DNA of 64,000 nucleotides, from the NCBI GenBank assembly GCA_030704615.1, contig CM060731.1, forward strand, positions 92,854,756 through 92,918,755. Direction: 5' to 3'. The notes beneath the pieces were generated by a model. That model did no database searches, was not told where the DNA came from, and saw only the letters and a list, made by a program, of their open reading frames with translations. This document shows positions 11,536 to 22,301 of the stretch, in pieces (the first letter of the stretch is position 1; each line of letters begins with the position of its first letter). The stretch is from Takakia lepidozioides (Eukaryota > Streptophyta > Takakiopsida > Takakiales > Takakiaceae). The translations under genes were made by a program, and so were the position numbers.

Positions 11536-13385
11536 CTTGACCAAGCTACAATAGAAATAAACAGTCAAACGGAAAGATGTACGAAGGCAGAGGCAGAGAA
11601 TGTTGAGCAAGTGAAACTCATTGTCGATATGAAGAATACAATCTGTCGCAATGAGAATACTTTCAAGCAATACAGGCAGGTTGAAGCTGACCAAGAGAGG
11701 TACATCCTGGAGTTGCAACAAACGCTCATGATAAATATAAATGAACTCTCTGTGGCTAACAAGGCTTGGAAGGAAGCCAATAATCTGGCTGCTGCCTATG
11801 CGAGTTTGGTTGAACCTCATGCGAAGCGCATGGAGGCTTTACAGCGGCAGATAGATGTGTACAGGCTCACAAAGGAGCAGACTCTCAGGGGTGCCACAAG
11901 CAACTTGGTGGATAACCACCTTATGCAGGTCTGGTTAGCACAAGGGCCGGTGGAGGGCAAAGCACCATGAAAGCTCACCCAAAGCGAGATGAATGAGCTC
12001 AGACTGCAAGTGCAGAATATTGCCACAACTACTATAGATAATGTCTATAGTAGGATAGCGGAGTTACAGGAGGATGTAGACGGCCTGCAGACTCAAGTGG
12101 AGGACCTCACTTCAAATATCGACAAGAGAGTCTGTGTACCTGAGGAACAGCTGATGGCTTCTTATTTATAAGCGAGAACTTTGGCTTTTCAGTCTTCTTC
12201 GCAGGGGGTACAGGAGATGCCAATGGTACAAGAGCCACTGCCACCAACACCACAACAAGTCACTGTGCCAGTAGCTGACCCTGTTGTTACTACAACCACA
12301 CCACGGCTACCACAGCCTGAGGTATGGGGAATGCTGCTTTTAACCCACCTAAAACTCCAGCTGCACGGGAGTACAGTCGGGCTATGATTATGCCCTTCAA
12401 CCAAATTCCCATTGTGTTGGATTTGGCTTGGAAGGAATTTAGTCCTCCGCAGTCATTGGCACATTACTATCAAATCATGCGCATTTGGCTGCCAATGGCA
12501 ACTAGGACTAAAGTTCTTCCGAACAATCGACCAATTGAGGATCATCACTTTGCGCAGTACTGGCATGAGGCAAGTACCATGTTGAAGGAATTAATTGCCT
12601 TCCAAGTTGTACATGGATTCATTTATACCAAGACCAAAGAGGTAGCAAGTATTGTCATGGGCTGCGGGTTATACTACGCTGCTTGTTTTCTGGTACGTTA
12701 TCACATTGAGCAGCAGAAGATGCAAACGCGCTTTCTGAGTTATTCCAGTGGGGATCATTGGGTCTTACCTTCAGTGCCACCTCATATGTACCTATATGAG
12801 GCAAAAGTTATAATGCAAAAGGATTCTCAGATTCGTTCATGGTTTCATGCGGCCTGGAACAATTTGTCAACACAGAAATTCGGCCCTGACGATATTTTCT
12901 TTAAGGGACATGAGGCATGGAAATACTTGCACAATTCACAAGTCATTGGTACCCCACTCACCTGGACAGACAAGGAGCTCGGGGTCTTCACCAATTTCGC
13001 AATTCAACGCTTACAACAAGTTTTACAGTTTAAACTTCCAGACATGGTGGGACAACATTGTATGCCCCAGAGAATTCCAGTTAGAGTTCGACAGTTAAAA
13101 CACCTCAGGGGGGACGACGATTCTGATACTACTGTTTCTTCAGCGGACTCTTTTGACATGGCAGAGGACTATGCAATTCAGATGGCAGAGAAGAAGCAAC
13201 GGGGGTCTCCTATGCCTGAAAGATTACCTCGATATCAGCCTCTAGAGGGACTGACATATCCAGGTAATGTTCAATCATCTCCCTCAACCAGTGACAGGAC
13301 ACGGGCTCGCACACGGAGTCCTTCACGAGACTCTAACCGTCAGAAGGGTGCTCGCTCACAAAGGGTTACAAATCCCAAACAATAA
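11536..13385 (+). pseudogene. Family-2 retroelement extra gene (coiled-coil protein), E1 copy
   Basis: C-terminal part of the same protein as at 16790-20410. It begins abruptly at the join to Ty3 copy 1. It has a long heptad-rich region (ERYILELQQTLM, NELSVANKAWKEANNLAAAYASL), then a globular region with DLAWKEFSPPQSLAHYYQIM and WFHAAWNNLSTQKFGPDDIFF, and a basic tail (TRARTRSPSRDSNRQKGARSQR) ending in TAA at 13385. Stops at about 11968 and 12169 and a frameshift near 12330 break it. The gene ends only 38 bp before the 3' LTR, in the same orientation, which is the position of env-like or additional ORFs in plant LTR elements. I do not recognise the fold; there is no clear signal peptide or membrane anchor. 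Confidence 0.7.
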
Positions 13386-13406
13386 ACCGTGAGGACACGG
13401 CTTTTT

Positions 13407-13423
13407 GAGAGGAGAAGGGGTAA
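13407..13423 (+). other. Polypurine tract of E1
   Basis: GAGAGGAGAAGGGG followed by TAA immediately before the LTR start TGTTAGAGG. A comparable tract (GAGAGGGGGAGGGG) precedes the LTR at 21668. This is the expected plus-strand primer. Confidence 0.75.
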
Positions 13424-14330
13424 TGTTAGAGGACTGTCTGGGACTTAGGCACTTTTACGGGATCTATGGGGTACCCTTAATTTTTGCACAGACTGAGACC
13501 AACATGAGCCTTAGGGGTGACAGCAGCGCACTTTAGGGGGGGGTTACACAGCCCGTCACAGTCCAACACAGCCCGTCACAGTCCGACACAGCCGACACAG
13601 CCGCCACAGCCAGACACAGCCGTCACAGTTCGATACAGCCCGACACAGCCCAACACAGTCGCACAGCCAGTCACAGTTTCACACAGCCAGTCACAGCTTG
13701 ACACAGCTGTCACGACCATAGGGAACGGATAGCAGGACAGGGAACGACTGTGGGAAACAACATCTGCGAATGGAACATGTTAGTTCACGGATGACGGTTA
13801 GTGAGGGAAACGGTTAGAACCACGGAAAGGAAGATAAAGCGAGGAGCGGGGACTGGAGGAGGATCACTTCGGGGGGGATCAGAACTTGGAAATGAAGCGG
13901 AGAGCGCATCAAGAGGGAGAGCACGGAGTAGGAGGAAAACGATCTGTTGATACTGGCTGAATGCAAGAAGTAGAGTTGTAATGTAGAGCAGAATAGAGAC
14001 ACCATGGCTTCAGCCTGATACTTGATAGATATTAATCTGATACATACTTCATACTCACACTGTGTAGAGAGACCTGAGTGAAGCTGTGGAATGACTGGAT
14101 GGAACTTGATAGATTTATGAAGCAAACTGATACTTAATTGCAGATAGTAAGGTAACTCGCTAACATGAATGCGGGAAAGAGTACAAATAGGAAACACCCC
14201 CATGATACACTAGCTGTAGGTCAAGACTGATTGTTCTGAGCAGGCTGAGTGCTTAGAGATTTCCAACTCTTCTATCTTGGAGTTCCCACCTCGGATAGCG
14301 AAGGGATGGGTGAGTAAAAGCCGCGCGACA
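13424..14330 (+). repeat. 3' LTR of E1 (LTR family 2)
   Basis: From TGTTAGAGG to GCGCGACA, 907 bp. It contains a 9-10 bp minisatellite of CACAGCCNGN at about 13548-13705. Its last base abuts, without spacer, an inverted piece of Gag from another family-2 element (E2) at 14331. Confidence 0.88.
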
Positions 14331-15157
14331 ATTCCCTTAATCTTTCTTGCAAAGAAAAAGAATGAGTGGTATCCAAGAAGGAGTGGCTTCCGGTATGGGT
14401 GATGTACTCTCTGATCTTAATGGTGTGAGAGGTCCAGATGATTCCCCTATGTCTATTCCTCTCTCCCAAAGATATGGATAATTAGCTTTCAGATAACTTT
14501 CTCTTTTTGCTGAATATCTCTGGAGTCTAGCTTCTCTTTCATCACTCATGTCCCATGTCTTTCATTTCTTTAATGTGGCAATAACCAAAACTCTCTTCTG
14601 TAGTATCTCTCGTATATGCCTGGGTTTCTTTCAAGCTTCAATGCACCCTTGGCTATACTAGAAGTCTCCGTTACCATATAATCATATGGCAAACAAGTCT
14701 GGAAAGCTGTTCTTGGTGTGAGTTTGATCCACAGAATATCCTTTGGAATCCAATTCTTTACCAGAACAAGCTCCTCATGCATATGAGTATAAACATTCAC
14801 CTTCCTTTCCTCCCAGCCTTCAAACTCTACTCGCTTAATGGATAGCAATGCTATCACATAAGCCAGTGTTGGTAACCAACGTGCTCTTCCTCTACAGGCC
14901 ACCTGATAAATCTTTATCACTCCTTTCTCCAGACCCCACTCAGGGTCAGCATCATGCACTCTCTTAAGAATGTTTTCTTTATAACCGTCTGGCAATTCCA
15001 AGAACCTCTGAAAGAATTGTTTGGACAATCTTTCCTTCTCAGTTTCACAGGGAATTTGATTCACATCAAATTCTTTAATTCTCCAACCACCATGATCCCA
15101 CCAGATGCCTGTCACATCTGGCTGTTCATGACTCAGTTCCCCAGTATGGTCGCCAAA
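14331..15157 (-). pseudogene. Family-2 Gag, N-terminal part (E2)
   Basis: Minus-strand leader and gag start, matching E5 at 52200-53000. The first open block reads through VTGIWWDHGGWRIKEFDVNQIPC and ends REFWLLPH. The second starts at ATG 14549 (MSDEREARLQRYSAKRESYL). The reading is cut at 14331, exactly at the LTR end of E1. The tRNA primer site lies at its upstream end, so this is the 5' part of an element whose remainder is gone or displaced. Confidence 0.8.
15139..15155 (-). other. Primer-binding site of E2
   Basis: On the minus strand TGGCGACCATACTGGGG follows the LTR end by two bases. In E5 the same site reads TGGCGACCGTACTGGGA. The source tRNA was not identified. Confidence 0.7.
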
Positions 15158-16105
15158 TGTCGAGCGGCTTTTACTCACCCATCCCTTCGTTATCCGAGGT
15201 GGAAACTCCAAGATAGAAGAGTTGGATATTTCTAAGCACTCAGCCCGCTCAGTACAATCAGTCATGACCTACAGCTAGTGAATCATGGTTGTGCTTCCCA
15301 TTTGTATTCTTTCTTGCCTTCATGTTATCAATTCACCGTATCTGATACTGAAGCATCATATTGCTTCAGTATCTACTTAATTCCAATTAATCATGCATTC
15401 ATTTCACAGCTTCACCCATGTCTCTCTACACAGTGTGCTTGTATCGAATAAGTATCAAATTATGATTTATCAGGTATCAGGCCAATGCCATGGTGACTCT
15501 AATCTGCCCTACAGTTTCACTACAGCTTTGCATGTAACAAGCATCTACTGTTCATCTCTCCTCCTTCTCCGTGCTCTCGTTCTTGCTCTCCGCCTGATCT
15601 CCTCTCATACATGACCCAGAAGCGCTCCCCGTGAAGTGTGTCCCCTTCTTTCCGTTGCCCCTCTCCTTATCTGCCCGCAAGCTGTTCTAACCACCTAACT
15701 AATTAACCGTCATCCCTGAAGTAACACGTTCCTTCTGCAGATGTCGTTCCCTCACAGTCGTTCCCTGCCAATGATAACTGTTCCCCATGTACTGTGACAG
15801 GTTGTGTCAAGCTGTGCCGAGATGTGACTGGCTGTGTAAGGCTGTGTCGGACTGTGTCGGGCTGTGACTGGCTGTGTTGGGCTGTGTCGGGCTCTGTTGG
15901 CTGTGACGGGCTGTGCAAAACTGTGGCGGCTGTGACTCGCTGTGACGGGCTGTGCGAAGCTATGTCGGGCTGTGACGGGCTGTGTAACCCCCCTAAAGCC
16001 TGCTGCTGCCACCCCTAAGGCTCCTGTTGGTCTCAGTTTGCGCAAAAACTAAGGGTACCCTACAGAACCCGTAAAAGCGTCTAAGTCCCAAGCAGCCCTC
16101 TAACA
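15158..16105 (-). repeat. 5' LTR of E2 (LTR family 2)
   Basis: Minus-strand LTR of 948 bp, TGTTAGAGGGCTG to GAGCGACA. The minisatellite appears here on the plus strand as GGCTGTGTCGGGCTGTG units at about 15795-15990. It differs visibly from the E1 LTR, so the two are not the pair of one recent insertion. Its start abuts a pol fragment, suggesting insertion into that pol gene. Confidence 0.88.
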
Positions 16106-16798
16106 ATTACCTATTGGGAAGAAAGTTTATGTTTTATGTGGATCACCAGGCTCTGATATATCTGGTGAACAAACCTTTGATAAGTAGAAGGATAGCAAGG
16201 TGGTTAGTAATCTTGCACGAGTTTGAGTTCGAAGTTGTTTACAAGCCTGGCCGTTTGCATCTTGTGGCAGATCACTTGTCACGCCTATCAACAGGAGAGC
16301 CCGCCACAGGAGTAGACAACCAATTACCTGATGCGAGTTTATTTGTGGTGGAGGTGCAGGGAAGTGCAGTTGACTGGTTAGATTGGCAGTGGCCAATCAG
16401 ATACTACCTTACTCATGGTCAGTGCCCACCTAGTTATGGAAAGGAGCAGAGGAAGAGAATCGCTATCAAGGCCTTACCTTATACTATGGTAGGGGGCAGA
16501 ATGTATAAGCTAGGACCTGATGGAGTACTTAAACGATGCTTGTACCACCATGAAGTAAATAAAGTTTTGGAGGAAGTTCATAAAGGAGTGGCTGGAGGTC
16601 ATTTTGGAGAAGAGACTACCAGTAGAAAGATACTACTTGCAAGTTACTGGTGGCCTACTTTGTTCAAGGATGTACACAAGTATTGTCAGAATTGTGATGA
16701 GTGTTAGAGGCTAGGACCATTGCAGAGATCTGGGAAGATGGCTTTGCATCCTACGATGCCTACTGAACCATTTCAGAAATGGGGACCAGACTTTGATA
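16106..16798 (+). pseudogene. Ty3/gypsy RNase H end and integrase zinc-binding fragment
   Basis: Begins inside RNase H (RKFMFYVDHQALIYLVNKP) and continues through YKPGRLHLVADHLSRL to the integrase HHCC domain (HHEVNKVLEEVHKG, then CQNCDEC). An in-frame TAG follows at 16705-16707, and then the start of the catalytic core (EPFQKWGPDF). Both ends are junctions: the E2 LTR on the left and an inverted family-2 gene on the right near 16790-16798. It may be the pol of a family-2 element, but that is not proven. Confidence 0.85.
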
Positions 16799-19700
16799 AC
16801 GAGGTAATCGCTCAGGCATAGGAGATCCCCGTCGTTTCTTCTCTGCCATCTGAAGTGCATAGTCCTCTGCCATGTCAAAAGAGTCCTCTGAAGAAACAGT
16901 AGTATCAGAATCCTCGTCTCCCCTTAGGTGTTTTAACGACTGAACTTTAAGTGGAATCCTGTGTGGCATACAATGTGATCCCACCATGTCTGGAAGTTTA
17001 AACTGTACAACTTGTTGTAAGCGCTTGCAAGCAAAATTAGTGAACGTCCTGAACTCCTTATCCGTATAGGTAAGAGGTGTGCCAATGACTTTGGAACAGT
17101 GTAAGTATTTCCAGGCTTCATGTCCCTTAAAGAAAATATCCTCAGGGCCGAATTTCTGTGTTGTCAAATTGTTCCAAGCCGAATGAAACCATGAACGAAG
17201 TTGGGAATCCTTCTGCATCATAACTTTTGCATCATATAGGTACATATGAGGTGGCATTGAAGGTAAGACCCAATGATCCCCACTGGAATAACTCAAAAAT
17301 CGGGATTGCATCCTCTGCTGCTCAATGTGATAACGTGCCAGAAAACAAGCAGCATAGTATAATCCATAGCCCATGACAATACTAGATACCTCCTTGGTCT
17401 TGGTATAGATGTACCCATGTACAACCTGGAAGGCAATTAATTCCTTCATCATGGTACCTGCCTCTGACCAGTACCTCGCAAAGTGATGATCCTCAATGGG
17501 TCGATTGTTCGGAAGAACCTTAGTCCGAGTTGCTACCGGCAACCAAATGCGCAGGATTTGGTAGTAATGTGCCAACGACTGCGGAGGACTAAATTCCTTC
17601 CAAGCCAAATCCAACACAAGGGGAATTTGGTTGAAGTGCATAATCATAGCCTGACTGTACTCCTGTGCAGCAGGAGTCTTAGGGGGGTTAAAAGCAGCAT
17701 CCCCCCATACCTCAGGCTGTGGTGTGGCTGTAGTAACAACAGGGTCAGCTACCTGCACAGCCACTTGCTGTGGTATTGGTACCACTGGCCCTTCTACCAC
17801 TGGCATCTCCTGCACCCCCTGCGAAGAAGACTGAAAAATTAGAGTCCTGGCATGTAAATAAGTAGCCATCAGCTGCTCCTCAGGTACAAAGACTCTCTTG
17901 TCAATATTTGAACTCAGGTCATCCACCTGAGTCTGCAGGCCTTCTACATCCTCCTGTAGCTCCGCTATTCTACTATAGACATTGTCTATAGTAGTTGTGG
18001 CAATGTTCTGCACCTGCAGTCTGAGCTCATTCATCTCGCCCTGGGTGAGCTTCTGTGGTGCTTTGCCTTCCACCGGCCCTTGTGCTAACCAGACCTGCAT
18101 AAGGTGGTTATCCACCAAGTCGTGTGTGGCACCCCTGAGAGTCTGCTCCTCTGTGAGCCTGTACACATCTAACTGCTGCTGTAAAGCCTCCATGCGCTTC
18201 GCATGAGGTTCAACCAAACTCGCATAGGCAGCAGCCAGATTATTGGCTTCCTTCCAAGCCTTGTTAGCCACAGAGAGTTCATTTCTATTGACCATGACTG
18301 TTTGTTGCAACTCCAGGATGTATCTCTCTTGGTCAGCCTCAACCTGTCTGTATTGCTTGAAAGTATTCTCATTGCGACAGATTGTATTCTTCATATCAAC
18401 AATGAGTTTTGCCTGCTCGATTATCTCCGCCTCTGCCTTCATACATCTCTCCCCTTGTCTGTTAACTTCTAATGCAGTTTGCTCAAGAGTAGTTGTGAGT
18501 GTAGCACATTGTATGGTCATCCTCTCATGTACTGCCTGCAACTCTGTATGTAGTACATTCACTTCTTGCAACTTGCCCTCATGCTTCACTTGCAATTGGT
18601 ATAACTGTTGCTTATGTGCTTCATGCAACTGGTCCTGCTCGAGGCCTGCTTCAATCAAATGTCCATTGGCCAACTGCAAAGCAGCCTTTGTGTCCTCCAA
18701 CTCTTGCTGTAACTTGAGATTGACCTCCTCATCTACCTTGTTAGCACACTCAGTGGCAATTCAAGCCTCAAACTCCTTCCTGAGTTCCTCCCTCAAAGCT
18801 GCCAATTGGATAGATGGAACATGGGATTTCACGTAAGTGCCCAACAAATTAAGTGTCATGTTTATGGAATTCATAAGCATGGCCTGCTGAGGGTCATCAT
18901 GGTGAACTTGCTGCTATTCTCCCTGATCCTCCACAGTGTGATGCCTCACCAACCATTCATGCCATTGCCCCACCAGATTCTCTTCCTGAACCACCTCAAC
19001 CTCCACAGGTGCTGCAGTGTCCTGATATTCTACTCCTGGTACCTCCGTCACAGGTGTGGGTATTACATGCACAACAGGGTTTTCCCTGGACAACCGCTGC
19101 ACCTCTGGAACCACTGATTCCCTTACCAAGCCAGAGTTTTCATAGAGAAGGTCACCCTTCTCAATTTTGGCCACGACCTGCTCTGTAGTGGGAATGTCCA
19201 ACCTTTCTCCGTCCAGAGCAATTGGGGGTGGTGTCACAGCATATTGTAACTGTGGAACCTCTAAGACAACTAAGACAACTGGCTGTGGTGGCTTTGGTAT
19301 CAAAGTGACTTCCTCTTCCCTCTCCGAAGGCCGTGCTTCCAATAATAACAGTCCCCTGTGTTGCTGTGCCCCATCCTGCACAAGAGCTTGGGAAACATCA
19401 TCTTGTGGTTTCCGTGAAGCCAGTGGATCCGCCACTACAGTCATACCCCGCTTCTGTCTCTTAGACTGGTGTTGCCCTGCCAGTCCACCCTCACTATGTA
19501 AAGAGCCCTGCTTTTCAATTGCAGTGGTTACTGCCTCAAACACTTCCATCTCCTTACGTTCCCGAGTATCAAGTATGCAAGAGTCAAGAATGATTTGGGC
19601 AATGACTGGACTAGACACAATGATCGGAGACTTAGCAGCAGTGCCCTGTAACCACTTTATCTCGTCCACCAGACCATTGTACATTAACTCCGCCCAAGCT

Positions 19701-20410
19701 ACATCCTCTCCCCTCAAAGCTTTCAAGATCTCCTCTGTGAATGACCTGCTCAAATACCGTTGGTTCTGTTTCATGGCAAACAGAACGTTCAATATTTGGC
19801 CAACTTCTTTGAGCCCTGGGTACTCGGCTTTGGTACAAGTGTAACCTTGAGTCTTAAAAAAACTCCTTTCTTGGAACAAATTCCCTATCTGCAATCTTGC
19901 CCTGTGTTCATCCACATCCACATGACCTGATAGCAAATCAAACAATTGCTGCAGGTACTGGGGAGTAATTTCTATATCTACTCCCCTCACCTGGGTTACT
20001 CCCGTCTGAGGCTCAAAGTTCTGAAGAAATTGAATCATATACTGCTGATGATGCAAGGACCAGTCCTTGCGTAGCAGCCCCTCCAATCGCAACTCCCTCA
20101 GTAGCTGCACTGCCTGCGGTGTAGCAATTGTTTGCTTCTGCAGAATCATGGTGCTCTTCACCCTGATATCCTCTATTCCCCTCACTCTCTTCATTCTAGA
20201 CAAACAAAAAGGCTTTGTTTGAAACAGCTGAAGGAAAGCTTGCAGGGCATAGAGCATGAAGGTATGGTTGGCACAGAATGGAACAGGTAAATGCGTGTAA
20301 GCCGGTGGGGCTTGCAAGTATCAAGTGAGAGAAAATGTACTCTCAATTCATCCGTCCTTGCGCCACTGCGTGAGAAGTAAAGCGAGTGTGTAATCCTTTA
20401 CATCCGCCAT
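16790..20410 (-). pseudogene. Family-2 extra gene, nearly full length (E3), about 1,200 codons with stops
   Basis: One continuous frame from ATG 20410 (MADVKDYTLALLLTQW) to about 16790. It is broken by four stops: two TGA near 20350 and 20324, TAG at 18914-18916 and TGA at 18761-18763. The blocks on either side stay in the same frame, so this was a single protein. Layout: helical N-terminal region with an MKRVRGIEDIRVK block and QVRGVDIEITPQYLQQLFDLL; an acidic/proline linker; a long coiled coil (LQELEDTKAALQ through NTFKQYRQVEADQERYILEL); then the globular region shared with E1 and E4. The basic tail is lost at the junction near 16790. No database family recognised. Gag-like or structural roles are possible, but Gag with zinc knuckles is encoded separately in this family (E5). 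Confidence 0.7.
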
Positions 20411-20427
20411 AGCTACAAAGCTAGTGC

Positions 20428-21622
20428 GAGTTTGGTTGAACCTCATGCGAAGCGCATGGAGGCTTTACAGCAGCAGTTAGATGTGTACAGGCTCACAGAG
20501 GAGCAGACTCTTAGGGGTGCCATACACGACTTGGTGGATAACCACCTTATGCAGGTCTGGTTAGCACAAGGGCCGGTGGAAGGCAAAGCACCACGGAAGC
20601 TCACCCAGGGCGAGATGAATGAGCTCAGACTGCAGGTGCAGAACATTGCCACAACTACTATAGATAATGTCTATAGTAGAATAGCGGAGCTACAGGAGGA
20701 TGTAGAAGGCCTACAGACTCAGGTGGATGACCTGAGTTCAAATATTGACAAGAGAGTCTTTGTACCTGAGGAGCAGCTGATGGCTACTTATTTACATGCC
20801 AGAACTCTAATTTTTCAATCTTCTTCGTAAGGGGTGCAGGAGATGTCAGTGGTAGAAGGGCCAGTGGTACCAATACCACAGTAAGTGATTGTGCAGGTAA
20901 CTGACCCTGTTGTTACTACAGCCACACCACAGCCTGAGGTATGGGTGGATGTTGCTTTTAACCCACCTAAGACTCCTGCTGCACGGGAGTACAGTCGGGC
21001 TATGATTATGCCCTTCAACCAAATTCCCATTGTGTTGGATTTGGCTTGGAAGGAATTTAGTCTGCCACAGTCGTTGGCTCATTACTACCAGATCATGCGC
21101 ATTTGGCTGCCAGTGGCGACTAGGACTAAGGTTCTTCCGAACAATCGACCCATTGAGGATCATCACTTTGCGAGGTACTGGTCTGAAGCAAGTACCATGT
21201 TGAAGGAATTAATTGCCTTCCAAGTTGTACATGGGTACATTTATACCAAAACCAAGGAGGTATCAAGTATTGTCATGGGCTGTGGATTATACTATGCTGC
21301 TTGTTTTCTGGCACGTTATCACATTGAGAGGCAGAGGATGCAATCCCGATTTCTGAGTTATTCCAGTGGGGATCATTGGGTCTTACCTTCAGTGCCACCT
21401 CATATGTACCTATATGATGCAAAAGTTATGATGCAGAAGGATTCCCAACTTCGTTCATGGTTTCATTCGGCTTGGAACAATTTGACAACACAGAAATTCG
21501 GCCCTGAGGATATTTTCTTTAAGGGACATGAGGCATGGAAATACTTGCACTGTTCCCAAGTCATTGGCACACCTCTTACCTATACAGATAAGGACTTCAG
21601 GACGTTCACTAATTTTGCGTAA
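20428..21622 (+). pseudogene. Family-2 extra gene fragment (E4)
   Basis: Plus-strand copy of the coiled-coil gene, beginning at SLVEPHAKRMEALQQQ directly after the E3 copy in opposite orientation. A TAA at 20828-20830 and frame changes near 20885 break it. At about 21620 it jumps from TNFA to the gene end, so roughly 370 bp present in E1 (13002-13378) are deleted. With E3 it forms an inverted duplication of about 1.2 kb. Confidence 0.75.
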
Positions 21623-21667
21623 CAGTAAACCGTGAGGACACGGCTTTTTGAGAGGGGGAGGGGTAAA

Positions 21668-22301
21668 TGTTAGAGGGCTGCTTGGGACTTAGACGCTTTT
21701 ACGGGTTCTGTGGGGTACCCTTAATTTTTGCACAGACTGAGACCAACAGGAGCCTTAGAGGTGGCAGCAGCAGGCTTTAGGGGGGTTACACAGCCAACAC
21801 AGCCCGCCACAGCTTTGCACAGCCCGACATAGCCGACACAGTCCGTCACAGCCAGTCATAGCCGACACAGCCCGACACAGCCAGTCACAACCAGCCACAG
21901 CCGCCACAGCTTCGCACAGCCCGTCACAGCCAGCCACAGCCGACACAGCCAATTACAGCCCGACACCTTGACATTGGCCTAGTACCTGATAAATCATAAT
22001 CTGATACTTATTCGATACAAGCACACTATGTAGAGAGACATGAGGGAAGCTGTGAAATGAATGCATGATAAACTGGAACTAAGTAGATACTGAAGCAATC
22101 TGATGCTTTAGTATCAGATAAGGTAAATTGATAACATGAAGGCAAGAAGGAATACAAATGGGAAGCACAACCATGATTCACTAGCTGCAGGTCATGACTG
22201 ATTGTACTGAGCGGGCTGAGTGCTTAGAGATATCCAACTCTTCTATCTTGGAGTTTCCACCTCGGATAGCGAAGGGATGGGTGAGTAAAAGCCGCTCGAC
22301 A
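21668..22301 (+). repeat. 3' LTR of E4 (LTR family 2, internally shortened)
   Basis: TGTTAGAGGGCTG to CGCTCGACA, 634 bp against 907-986 bp for the other copies; about 300 bp just after the CACAGCC minisatellite (21785-21962) are missing. The last base is joined to the coding sequence of transposase B, which is cut there, so E4 landed in or recombined with that gene. Confidence 0.85.

Noticed and set aside
13424-16105. E1 and E2 LTRs as the two LTRs of one self-integrated copy
   Set aside because: The two LTRs differ at many positions already in their first 100 bp, so they are unlikely to come from one recent cDNA.
16790-20410. Envelope protein of a retrovirus-like element
   Set aside because: The position fits, but there is no signal peptide, fusion peptide or membrane anchor. 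Called an additional ORF of unknown role instead.
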